A stretch of DNA of 64,000 nt from Gonocerus acuteangulatus (lineage: Eukaryota; Arthropoda; Insecta; Hemiptera; Coreidae), in NCBI GenBank assembly GCA_946811695.1, contig OX328125.1, forward strand, positions 38,060,227 through 38,124,226, given 5' to 3'. Shown in pieces: positions 1 through 9,440 of the stretch (within the stretch, counting starts at the first letter, position 1; each line of letters begins with the position of its first letter). The position numbers were made by a program, and so were the translations under genes. The notes under the pieces are model-generated. The model worked only from the letters and a program-made list of their open reading frames with translations. It had not been told where the DNA came from and did no database searches.

Positions 1-244
1 AGATACTGCTCTTTCACATTTCTGGTGATATTATTATTACTTCAGGCTGGTGATGACAATTAGATTAGAACGAACGAAAAATGGTTGAAGTATAAATTGT
101 CACATTTTCATTATTTTGGCATTTTTCATAATGACGCTGCTATTTACTTTTAACTAGAAACTGTGAGAGAACTAAAGGCGAACCAGAGGAACAAGGCGAA
201 GCGTTATGTTCCCTAAATCTTGCTGAATCAGAAAACAAAATAAT
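1..244. other. AT-rich sequence, nothing recognised
   Basis: No open frame, RNA or repeat could be recognised. The stretch ends where the A/T-rich tail of the adjacent I-like element begins. Confidence 0.5.
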
Positions 245-501
245 ATTTTATTTTATTTATTTATTTATCCCACCGCATCTTTGGCGAAGTGCATTTTTTC
301 GATCTTTTCAGTAGAGGGCGATGTAAAATAGGTTTAGTCAAGCATATTCCTAAAACAGGTAACCAGATATTTTGATTTGGTATTTACTTAATATTTTTGT
401 TTTAGATGTTGTTGTAAATGTTTATGTCCTTTAAATGTTTGAGTATTGTATCAATGCGGTGGCTTTCATCTCCGAGGAGTTCTGTCAAGTCAATAGGTAC
501 A

Positions 502-1200
502 TCAAGGTTCGATCATAAATAGCTTAATCAGTATGTGCTTGATTGTAAGTCCTGAGTTACACGTTCGGCATGTCGGGTTGTCCTTATTAGTCATTAGGTA
601 CTCGTGATCACACGACTGTGACTGATACGTAGTCTGGCTAATACGACTACTTCGCGTCATGATTTTCTGTATGACGAAGGCCATTCTTTTACCGTGAACT
701 TCACCGTCCTCAGTTTGTTCTCTGTTGTGTTAGTCCAATCCAGTTGCCAGTAGTGTAATATTGTTAGGTCAGTATAACGTATTACGTCTTCATAGTACGA
801 GTCGAGTGGTTCGTAAGTTTGTTCTTCTGTTGCAAGTTTGGCTTGTCGGTCAGCAATTGTGTTCAGTCCTAAGTTTTCGTGCCCTGGTAGCCACCACAGA
901 GTTATATGTTTACCAGAAGCATGAAGGTTGTGTATTTCGTCCTTTATTTCTATACATGTCGGATGTTTCGTGTATATATTTTGTAAGCAATGCAGTGAGC
1001 ACAAAGAGTCACTGCAAATGATGATGTGTGTTTGTTGTGTTGCAGGCCGACCCTTCAACGCGAGGAGAATGGCTTGCAGTTCTGCTCCAAGCATGCTAAG
1101 ATTTAGTGGAAGTTTTTTGCTGTACACATCATCTTGCAAGATTGCAGCTGCTCCTACACCGTGTTTTGTTATTGAGCCATCCGTGTAAAGAATTAGGGAG
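502..1200 (-). pseudogene. RNase H domain and C-terminal Cys/His motif, I-like
   Basis: From about 1200 down to 657 one frame encodes an RNase H fold. It has the first aspartate in YTDGS, the glutamate in GAELQAILLAL, the second aspartate in CSDSL and the last in WLPGHENLGLNTIADRQAK. The catalytic D-E-D-D set and the GH motif are therefore all visible. The enzyme would degrade the RNA of RNA:DNA hybrids during element replication. After a frame change near 680, the minus strand continues with a CxxC...H pattern (CRTCNSGLTIKHIL), the zinc-knuckle-like tail seen in these polyproteins. The frame change and missing upstream domains make it a pseudogene, although the RNase H part itself is well preserved. 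Confidence 0.8.
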
Positions 1201-1231
1201 TTTTTTATTCTGAAGTGAATTTTGTGAAGAA

Positions 1232-1783
1232 CTATTTGTATAGTAAATTTGAAGCTGGGTTTGTCTTTTTGAATTTGGTGAGTGTCATGTCTATGTTGAA
1301 GTTACGTATTGTCCATAGAGGTGTTCTTGAATGTATGTGGGTTTTTATATAAGGAATTACCAAGCCAAAAGTATCTTCGATTTTCTTACATCTAATAATA
1401 AATGGTCGGTTATGATTTCTTTTTTGTTCGTAATCCTCGGTATACGCATTCTGTATTATGCCACTTACACATGAAGCTGGAGGAAAAGCCTTCATTTTAC
1501 AAAGATATCGCTCCATTAGCATATTATTCCTTATTTGTAAAGGAGGTTCTCCTGCTTCTGCAAGCATACTTATTACTGGACTAGACCTGAATGCACCTAG
1601 CGATAATCGAATACCGGTGTTGTGTATTATGTTGAGCATGTTAAGAGTAGTGGGTTTAGCAGACGTGTACGCAACGCATCCATAATCCAGGATAGATCTG
1701 GTGAAACTACGATAGACGGTTAGCATTACTTTCCTGCTTGCTCCCCATTTTGTGTAACTCTGGTCTCCCTTCAAAACGTACAA
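1232..1783 (-). pseudogene. Reverse transcriptase C-terminal (thumb/connection) fragment, I-like
   Basis: A 183-codon open stretch shows the block that follows the catalytic palm in I-like elements: KWGA, YRSFTRSILDYGC, IHNTGIRLSLGAFRSSP and AEAGEPPLQIR. The YXDD palm motif is absent because the copy is truncated upstream. The second I-like copy at 31243-31838 has the same blocks in the same order (for example GAFRSSP and GEPPLQ), which supports a shared family. The frame ends at about 1232 and the following RNase H is in another frame, so the polyprotein is broken. No function can remain. Confidence 0.8.
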
Positions 1784-1844
1784 ATCTTTCGCCTTTTAAC
1801 AAAATAATAAAAAAAAAAAAGTCTATTTTCCTGATTCGCCCTTA

Positions 1845-2335
1845 CTCTTCCAAGGTTCTAATAAATCACAAATTGGTTTGTTAAGTCCTGTCATGAGATA
1901 TTCGTGTGTTCGTGTTCTGTGGACAATTCGGAGTCGAGCAAGTACAATTTTTTCTCGTCTGTTTTCACGGTAGCTGGATGTCCACTTCTGAGTATTACAT
2001 TATGTAATTCACTGTCAATCTTTGAGTCCAGCTGTTTTGCCAATAATTTATAATATTTGGTTTAAGTGCATTTGTCAAGTCTTGGTGTGTGATTGATCGG
2101 TTGATCACGTTTTGTATTAGAGCATGTTTTGCATATGAATCCGATAGCCGTTTTTTTTTCGAAATATCCATGACCTGGCAACCAGTACATTGTAATGTCC
2201 TTGTTATGTGAGTAAATAGTTTTGAAAATATCTATTATTACAGGATACGAGGATTAGTACCTATAGTGTACCTAAAGAGCCACTGCATAGAAATGTTTGA
2301 TGAAGTTTGTTCCTGACCTTTAAAATCGCTGATAA
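1845..2335 (-). pseudogene. Second I-like RNase H / C-terminal remnant (copy B)
   Basis: The minus strand encodes a decayed RNase H end with ITMYWLPGHG. It is followed by a stretch resembling the C-terminal tail of copy A (an SSYR-like block, ARLRI, then EYLMTGLNKPIC). Several frame changes and stops interrupt it. It lies directly upstream, on the minus strand, of copy A and in the same orientation. Copy A may have inserted into copy B, or the two may be independent tails. No RT palm is visible. Confidence 0.6.
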
Positions 2336-2536
2336 TTTAAAATGAAATTCGCTGAGAAGATTGCTAGAAAAGTAGATACTAGACATTGTTTGGATTCATT
2401 CATTATTCACCCTGCTGAGGTAGCAACAGTAATTTAAATGTTATAAAACAAATTGGTAATAAATTCTGATTGCTATCCATGTTCATTTAATTAGGCTGAA
2501 TATAATTTTGTACTAAATATAACTCACATTATTTGT

Positions 2537-2537
2537 C

Positions 2538-2621
<84 letters not shown>

Positions 2622-2627
2622 CCCCCC
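2537..2627. repeat. (CT)n microsatellite
   Basis: Almost pure CT dinucleotides with one interruption (CTCTATCTC), followed by a short C-rich run. Confidence 0.97.
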
Positions 2628-2667
2628 TCCCTTCTGAATATTTCCTGGGATTTCGATTAGTTATGGG

Positions 2668-2868
2668 TGTTCCAGTGGCCTACGCTATGAATTCTCATGC
2701 GGGAGATGGGTGTTCGTGACACAACAGTGGCAGGTTGAGTTCTTTCATTGAGAGCCCACTCAATGAATTCCCAATTTCACCAAATATATGGAGCAAGGAA
2801 AGCAAGCGGGTCATAGCCCGGCTCTAATGCCGTAGATGCTAATGCGCCACAAAAAACAACAACAAATT
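2668..2868 (+). mobile_element. tRNA-derived SINE family 2, copy 1
   Basis: The stretch resembles 17041-17170 and 25016-25216. Shared landmarks are a start like CCAGTGGCCTACGC (A-box-like), the block TTCTCATGCGGGAGATG, GCAG(C)AGG, GAGAGCCC and an end like GATGCTAATGCGCC followed by an A-rich tail. The B box is weak here (GTGTTCGTGAC) but clear in the 25-kb copy. The head/body/A-rich-tail layout suggests a Pol III SINE. Confidence 0.65.
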
Positions 2869-2944
2869 AATGAAAGATAGGACGTTTAATAGGCATGAAA
2901 AATAAAAGAATAAAAACCCAAACTACGCATTCAATTTTCCCTGT

Positions 2945-4125
2945 GGGTTTCTTTCCTAAGGGGAAAAAAGGGATATACTTCGTTTATGGGATTGACGCAT
3001 TATGATGACTCAATCCAGAAGTGCCGACTAAAACATTTCTCGATTCTGAACACTTAGATCACGAAAAAAACGCTGGTCCAAATTTATAGGTATTTATGTA
3101 CATATTTGTCTGTTTTTTCTTTAGCTTGCTCATAAATGGACGTGGAGTTTGATGAAATTTGGTAAAAAAATACTTGTTGTTATAAAGACCATTTTTTTAA
3201 CCGAGATCCGCCTATCGGAACGCAATTCGCGCCAATAAAATCTTAACGCTTACGTTTTCACGTTCATAGGTTTGTAGGTACATTTATTGAAGGTTCTTTA
3301 ACGCATGAAAACTGTAACCGTTTTAGTTTGGTAGGTACTTAGAAACGATGGATTCATTTGAAAATTTATCTAGATATTTGGGGGGGGGGATTAGATTAGA
3401 AAAAACATGTGCCCGGTTAACCGTGGAACCGCACCGAGGCCTGCAAGACCTATTGTGCCACCCAACGTGTCGTTCTGTTATAATACCAGACCCGTGTCAG
3501 AGACGAACCTCCTTAAAGTTGTAATGTTCAGCTTCGGTATCCTCCTTGGATCATCAATTATCGCAGTTCAGAAGTGCAGGTACCTCTTGGCTGCCAGTGT
3601 CGTGCATCTGCATGGGGTTTCGTCATCTTCGGGGCAGAAACGGATAAACGGCACCATGTTGTATTCGTGAGTCCCATGGAGTAGAGGTGTCTCCGTAGTT
3701 TACAGTGCCCTGTGAGTAGGGCTGTCAGTAATTTCACCTTGCTTCTGCAAAGATTGAGCAGTGTATCCGTTCTCTTCTTGTCCGCAAATACCATAAATTG
3801 CTTTGCCTGTCTATGGGTAGTACTTTGACTCCACTTCCTCTTCTGTTCAGCTTCAGCCCATCTACGATTGCTCAATCTGGCAACTGCCGGTGCAATTCCA
3901 CATATTTAGGGAGGGGGGAGTAGGGAAGTCACAGAAAACAATATTTTACGAACTGACATGAGAAATTTTTTGGAATTTCGTAAATTTTCTTAGATACCTC
4001 GAAGACGGTTGGGAAATCGTGGTGTGTCGTCAGCAAACATTCAAAAGATTACTACATTTTAGAACGGTTCTAAAGACATTTACGTTTGGACGATCCCAGG
4101 TGGAGAAATATTTAGTCTTTCTATT
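2945..4125 (-). mobile_element. Degraded HINE-family copy (HINE-5), interrupted
   Basis: The copy is diverged but collinear with the intact HINE copies. It has the CCAGAAGTGCCGACTA block, a TTTGTCTG block, AATTCGCGCC, CGTAACGCTTACGTTTT (here CTTAACGCTTACG), AACCGTTTT and TACTTAG. After the insertion at 3398-3905 it continues with ATTTTACGAACTGACATGA, ATACCTCGAAGACGGTTGGGAA and the GGAGAAAT block. The terminal hairpin has decayed. This is the oldest looking copy in the window. Confidence 0.6.
3398..3905 (-). pseudogene. Non-LTR retrotransposon C-terminal and 3'UTR fragment inside HINE-5
   Basis: The minus-strand frame at 3558-3875 encodes RRW...AKQFM, then LLTALLTGHCKLRRHLYSMGL followed by a degenerate Cys/His stretch. 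This resembles the C-terminal tail found after RNase H in several non-LTR retrotransposons (LTGHCxLRRHLxxMGL). The sequence downstream on the minus strand, GCACAATAGGTCTTGCAGG, is the kind of conserved 3'UTR box seen in such elements. The fragment is more GC-rich than its surroundings and interrupts the HINE copy, whose halves match on both sides. The exact clade is not determined. Confidence 0.65.
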
Positions 4126-5500
4126 AAAAACATTGCAATAATTGCAGCAGTAGTTGAGCTGAACTGATTAAGTAATTTTACCTAAAATGCAAAGGTTCCC
4201 AAGAGGCCCGGAATAAAAATGAGAACATTTTCATATCACTACAAAACTATTAATAACAACAGAATATAAATGTGCTGTCAGATGTGCATCAGATAGTAAC
4301 AGTTTAGTATTGCTGAGTAGGGCGGACAGCTGGCTATAAATAGGAAATGGTGTGTGTGTATGGTTTATTAAGCAGCAAGAGTAGTTAGCCTAGGTGTGTT
4401 AATGGATGGGGTGTTTCATGAATACACACTTGCATAGCAGAGGCAATCCAACGGATTAACCATTGATCCTCATTAGCTGAGTATCCAATCAGTCTCTTCA
4501 TGCTCTGACACTTTCGGCTCAATGGGAACGAGTGGAAATCAGAGTAGAGGTCATCTCCTTTCAGTGATATCGTATCACATGATCTTGATAATGTTTTAGG
4601 ACTCATATGAGTCGGATGTTGTCTTAATGAGATTGTACAAGATCTTTAAGGGATATCGGAGTAATTGTGAATAAATTATTTTCAAGCAATGCATAATTTC
4701 AGAGTTCTCAGAGAAACTGTCAAATCAAATTTTCAATATAAATAATGACCCAAACACTCAACAATGCTTGTAGAGTAAATGGAAGGTTAATATATAGAAT
4801 TCCAAATTTACTCAAAAGTCAATTAATTAAAACTGTTTCGAGTCTCTAGATGCATCATCAGAAACCATACTAATGAGTACAACCTAAAGGAAAGTAGGCA
4901 GACCTTCCACTACTTGGGCCACGTCGTAACTAATAAATTTACGTTTGAATTAATATGTACTTATATTTATAGATCTTCTCCCTACACAAGGCAATTATAA
5001 ATATACAATTATCCTCACATTAAGACAAGATATGGGAAGAATGCTGACAACAGTTAAGACAATCAATTTAGTTTTTTCGGAGGGGATAGAGAGGAACCGA
5101 TTTCCCTCACATGAGATATTTTTCTCCCTCGAAATTGCATATTTTAAAAATAATCCCAGTAAAAATTTAGTGACTATAATGGCCTTAATGCTAAAGCATC
5201 GTATAATAAAAAAATAAATTACCAATTTTAGGGTGGTTATCAACTGGCAGTAAGATTTACCACAAAAAGTAAAACTCTAATTACCTAATTTTAATACATT
5301 TGTACAAAAGAAACCGCGAAATATTTTTCCAGAGTTGCTGTGTGTGACGAAAAATATTCATAAAAAAAGCTAGTAATCAAAACTTAAAAATATTTACATA
5401 AACGAGAGAACAAGAATTTATTAAAGACAAGTCCATAGAACCGAAAATTAACATCAATATAAAGCTACAACTGAGATTAATATATAATAATGGCTTTAAA
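4126..5500. other. No gene; possible decayed repeat
   Basis: Open frames here are short and show no family features. On the minus strand at about 4826-4866 there is CTGATGA, then a 15-nt stretch, then GAAAC. This resembles a degenerate hammerhead core, but it lacks GTC and a good stem II. Confidence 0.4.
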
Positions 5501-5506
5501 TATTAG

Positions 5507-5548
<42 letters not shown>
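5507..5548. repeat. (AT)n microsatellite
   Basis: Uninterrupted alternating A and T. The translated YIYI-like frames over such tracts are artefacts. Confidence 0.97.
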
Positions 5549-5552
<4 letters not shown>

Positions 5553-6069
5553 AATTATGTATCAGAAATGTGGGATATGTTCCTTCCATGGTTTATTTTC
5601 CAAAAATAAACAGAAGTATCCTGATCGTAGTTCACTTGTACAGGTAGGTACAACATTTTTTTATTATTATATATTATTTACTGTCAGTGTAACATTACAT
5701 TCTCCGCTAAAATGTTGTTCGTGTTGTTCTTTCTTTAGTCGACGTTCTCAGCGGTTACATGTGAATGTACCCCTAAAGCTGCAGATTTTTTTTTTGTATA
5801 ACATTGTGTCTGCTTCCATTCATTGATTGTAATATAAAAATAAAGTTAAAAAATGCCCCAAAGTAAATTAACAATGTTATCTAAGCTTCTGAAAAAAAAG
5901 GTATACGTCACTGAAATTTGACCAAGTTTTCAAATACCAATATTCCTGAACTTTATTAAAAATTAATTTTATAAAATATTTGATATGTTTTCATAAATGA
6001 AAACAGCGTAAAGCCGTAAGAATGAGGAACTCGTTTTATGCATTTAGTGCGCAATAATTTTTATAGCAA
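5549..6069. other. No gene recognised
   Basis: AT-rich sequence. The short frame at 5557-5826 has no recognisable features. Confidence 0.4.
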
Positions 6070-6303
6070 CACTTTCACAAAAAATAAAAACAGTCCTGTA
6101 ACAAGCCACTAAGGGCCCAGAAGGGCTGGTACTATAAAGGAATCTGATTCTTGGCATACGTCACTCTAGGGAGATACTGTGGTCAGTACTATATGAATGT
6201 ACTATATGAAAAGATAAAAATCTTTAGTGTGCACTCGGGTTTTGAACCAGGGACCTCCAGCTCATTAGTCGAGGAGTGCTCTACCACTTAGCTAACCTTG
6301 CCC
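6070..6303 (-). mobile_element. tRNA-derived SINE family 1, copy 1
   Basis: On the minus strand the element starts with a tRNA-like head at about 6236-6303. The head has an A box (TTAGCTAAGTGGTAGAGCA) and a B box (GGTTCAAAACC). The body continues with CTAAAGATTTTTATCTTTTC and ends with CCAAGAATCAGATTCC and a GTTACAGGACTG block before an A-rich tail. Copies at 48295-48580 and 59930-60187 share head, body and end. This copy lacks part of the body between the head and the CTCTAGGGAGATA block. Transcription would be by RNA polymerase III from the internal boxes. Confidence 0.8.
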
Positions 6304-6884
6304 CACCCTCTAAAAATAAAGGCTCATCTAAATCCATGGAGTCCAATATATTCCTGGGAAGGCATGACGATCCCTCCGAACAGAGGGATAACTCAGCACA
6401 GTGACACTAGAAAGCAGGGATACGGGGCTCGGATACTGACTATGACAGGTATGACTATAATCATACAGCGTTTCAAAGTTCTGCCCCATATTCCACGACG
6501 GGGGAAACTGACAGTGCAGTTTCCCTTAAGGCGATTCTCATGACTGTTGCCATGACAGCACATCCTCATACAATACTGCGTACAGCAACAAAAGAGAAAT
6601 TCTTTTTTGCCCTGGGAGCCCCAGGATCAGCGGGGAAAGCGTAAGGAGAACTAATGTCATTACATTGACTTCAGACGTATGGATATAGAGTGAATGACGT
6701 GCGATTCAGGACAATATTTTTTTAATATATAATAGATACTCCGAAAATAGTCTTTTCAATATCTGAACCCGAGAAATTGTAATAGAGGGAATCAATCTGA
6801 ATGAAATAAAATAGAACCAAAAGAAAAGGTTCCAGGTAGCACCAAAGAAGCGCAGAACTAAACTTTCCGAACAACTCACTCACA
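6304..6884. other. No gene recognised
   Basis: Mixed sequence. The open frame at 6298-6543 has no family features and lies next to the SINE. No repeat partner was found within the window. Confidence 0.35.
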
Positions 6885-7085
6885 CTCACTGCTGTGCGCT
6901 ACAGTCCTTGTAGGACCTGGGCCTCTGCCACCATCCTGCTCCACTCCACGCGGTTTGCTGCTAGGTTCCTCCAATTTCGGATCCCTAGCGTCCGCAAGTC
7001 CTCCAGGTCATCAAGCCACCTCCGTCTTGGTCGGCCTCTCTTTCTTTTTCCCCCAGGTGCACCATTCAGCATCAATTCCGAACAA
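6885..7085 (-). pseudogene. C-terminus of an RTE-like endonuclease/reverse transcriptase
   Basis: The minus strand has an open frame that ends at a TAG at 6899-6901. It encodes the block KRKRGRPRRRWLDDLEDL followed by IRNWRNLAANRVEW and RMVAEAQ. The pattern GRPRxRWxDD...NWxxxAxxRxxW is the hallmark C-terminus of RTE-type pol proteins; the larger element at 43996-47912 ends with a related block (RRRGRPCRRW...NWMNVARNKDKW). Only about 60 codons are present, so it is an extreme 5' truncation. The proteins differ enough that the two elements belong to different families. Confidence 0.8.
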
Positions 7086-7419
7086 CAGAGGAAGAAAATA
7101 AAAAAATCAAAAAGTACACTGACATAAAAGCTCTGAGCATCCGCAAATAAATAATTAATTTAACGTGTTCCCATGTAAACGACTCAAAAAAAAAAACAGA
7201 AAGAAAAAAGTTGGTCCGAATGCTGTGGTCATTAGTCTGAAAATCTATCAAACGTTTATATTAATTCATGGAGTAGCCAATATTGTCTATCTATTTAGAC
7301 CAAAAATATTCAATATGACGCCAATTGGATTACTCATTGTGAAATTAATATTACAAGTCCACTATGCCTAAGCTCGAAGTATTGTACACGGATTCGATTA
7401 GCAGTCTTATATACATAAA

Positions 7420-7455
<36 letters not shown>

Positions 7456-7621
7456 CTTGAGCATCATTGTTACTTTACATTAAATTCTAGATTTTATGAT
7501 TGTCTTGGAACTGAATGAAGTTTACATGTTTAAGGAATGTATGAGATTTTTTATTAAATTAGACTGAAATGTGTTCCTTTTATTTTTAAAATTTATGATA
7601 TTAATTAAATTTATATTCAGA
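7086..7621. other. No gene; poly(A) tract
   Basis: Low-complexity AT-rich DNA with a run of about 30 adenines at 7421-7452. The run could be the tail of a decayed retroelement, but no body was recognised upstream. Confidence 0.5.
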
Positions 7622-8377
7622 CTAGCTGAATACCCGGGCTTCATCACGGCAGATAAGTGGTTATTCTATTGCGTTAAATAATGTATATATAAAATTAACG
7701 CACGGTTCCCGTCATACTATTTGGTATTCATCAATTGATAAGTAATCAAAGTATAATGTTTCTCCGGACCAGTATCAAATAAGAGATGAACTAGAGATAC
7801 CCCGTTATCTATGGGTTACCAGCAATAGAAGTTTAACCCGTACCAGTAGAAATTCGATGCCAATAATAAATGGACGCTAAAATTTAAAAATTTATGTTTT
7901 CAAGATTTCATTTGGAAACACATATTATATTTGCGAGCATTATCAAGAAGTGTTCCGATTGGGGATGCTGATGGGCGAGGAGGCTGTGCAATGGTTCGGG
8001 ATATTATTACCTCGGATGGACCATCACTAGTTAAAAAAAATCACAGTCCATTTCTAGAAATTCAAGGTCTGGGTAGTTGAAATTAACCGCAATTCAAAAT
8101 AATACTATGAAATAGATACAGTACAATAACAGCTGTTCTGTTATCGTCCTAGCAACGCATCCTTCCTAGGCGTGCATGCTATAACCAACTAACATTTCAA
8201 ACCCCTCTAAAAACACTTATAAATTCGAATATAAAAAAAAATCCTTTCTTAGCGAGTATCTACTTTATATAGGGAGTGTCCGTGCAAAATTTCAAAATTT
8301 TCTGTCAAGTGGTTTGGGCTCGGCGCTGATAGGTCAGTGAGTGAGTGGTATTTGACAAATATATAGTAGATTTACCA
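7622..8377 (+). mobile_element. Dispersed repeat X, copy 1 (RTE- or Penelope-type non-autonomous, inferred)
   Basis: About 750 bp that aligns block by block with 52545-54455. Shared landmarks include CCGTCATACTAT, TTCATCAATT, CTCCGGACCAGTATCAA, TCATTTGGAAACAC, GGGGATGCTGATGGG, GAGGAGGCTGTGCAA, CTCGGATGGACCATC, CTAGCAACGCAT and the 3' end GTGAGTGGTATTTGACAAATATATAGTAG. The start TACCCGGGCTTCATCACGG and the (GTGA)n-rich end resemble the termini of RTE or Penelope-like repeats. No protein is encoded in either copy. Confidence 0.75.
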
Positions 8378-8667
8378 TATGGTTTGTAATCAATCGGACT
8401 CAGTTGTAATTACTACTTATTGATTAAATTATACGGGCAACTTTTTCGCCATAGTTTTTCATTTTCATTTACAATTTTCAATAACGGTTTAAGTTAATTT
8501 GAATTTTTTTATGGCTTAAAAACGAATTATTAAGTACAAATTTTCTTTAGAACACTTCAGATAACTAATTAATTGTTTTAAGAGATATTATTAATTATGA
8601 TTTTATCTGTATTTATATGAGAAAATTCCAGCACCGGTAATTAGAAATGACATAATCACAAAGTCAA
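8378..8667. other. AT-rich sequence, nothing recognised
   Basis: No reading frame or repeat recognised between repeat X and the palindrome. Confidence 0.4.
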
Positions 8668-9316
8668 TTTAAAAAATAATATAAATCAAACTACATTAAT
8701 AGTTTACGTTGGACAAACGAAAGATCGATAATATATAAAAATAAAAATAATCCAAAAAGGTAATTATGAAGTTTGGGAGAGTCACCTAATAAAATAAAAA
8801 CTTTTACTTACTACTCATTTTATAAAAAAATGCCCTACCGGTTTCACATTTAATTTGTTCTTAGAAACTCCCATGGCTCTTAATGGTTGAAGGCTCACCT
8901 CGTATTGTTTGGCTGTATTCTTCGTTTACCTGTCTTACAGGGGAGTATACAGTGGTGGGGTCACCTATTCGTCCCATTTTTTTCTGGTGATTCTGCATCG
9001 AAAAATAGTTGACACATGTACGAGATTTCTGTCCAATGCGCCTGAGGATCCGAGAAATAAAATAAAATAGGTTGAAAAAGCCTTCAACCATTAACAGCCA
9101 TGGGAGTTTCTATGAACAAATTAAATGTGAAACCGGTAGGGCATTTTTTATAAAATGCGTAGTAAGTAAAAGTTTTTATTTTATTAGGTGACTCTCCCAA
9201 ACTTCATAAGTTCCTTTTAAATTACCTTTTTGGATTATTTTCATTTTTATATATTATCCATCTTTCGTTTGACCAACGTAAACTATTAATGTAGTTTGAT
9301 TTATATATTTTTTTAA
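8668..9316. repeat. Large inverted repeat (palindrome) with about 230-bp arms
   Basis: The left arm at about 8668-8894 is nearly the reverse complement of the right arm at about 9079-9316. Matching blocks include TCAAACTACATTAATAGTTT, GTTTGGGAGAGTCACCTAAT, GCCCTACCGGTTTCACAT and CTCCCATGGCT. The right arm carries a small insertion. The 185-bp spacer resembles 57485-57590, and the sequence after the right arm resembles 57590-57720. The 57-kb copy therefore runs straight across the site where the right arm sits here. Confidence 0.9.
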
Positions 9317-9440
9317 AATGCTTTATTTTGAATGTCGAGCTTATAAAATTATATCGACATGATTCTTTCACTATGTCATTTATTTTATAGAGTAGATTAA
9401 AGAAAATATACAATCTTTGAACAGTAATTTATATTTTGTC
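9317..9440. repeat. Downstream part of the repeat shared with 57590-57720
   Basis: Blocks ATTTTGAATGTCGAGCTT, TTTATTTTATAGAGTAGATTAAAG and ACAATCTTTGAACAGTAA match the 57.6-kb copy (ATTTTGTATCTCGAGTTT, GTTTTAGAGAGCAGATTAAAG, ACAATTTTAAACAATAA). Confidence 0.65.

Larger units (their letters stand above)
245..1800 (-). mobile_element. I-like non-LTR retrotransposon copy A, 5'-truncated
   Basis: Read on the minus strand, this region carries in order the end of a reverse transcriptase, an RNase H and a cysteine/histidine C-terminal motif. That order is known for RNase H-bearing non-LTR elements of the I group. The 3' end probably lies in the (TTTA)-rich tail at about 245-270. All parts needed for initiation (ORF1, endonuclease, RT fingers and palm) are missing, as expected from 5' truncation during target-primed reverse transcription. 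At least one frameshift separates the RT and RNase H frames. Assignment to the I group rather than another RNase H-bearing clade is inference from the protein pattern. Confidence 0.75.

Noticed and set aside
761..1188. Plus-strand open frames over the I-like element
   Set aside because: They are antisense shadows of the RNase H and RT coding remnants on the minus strand.
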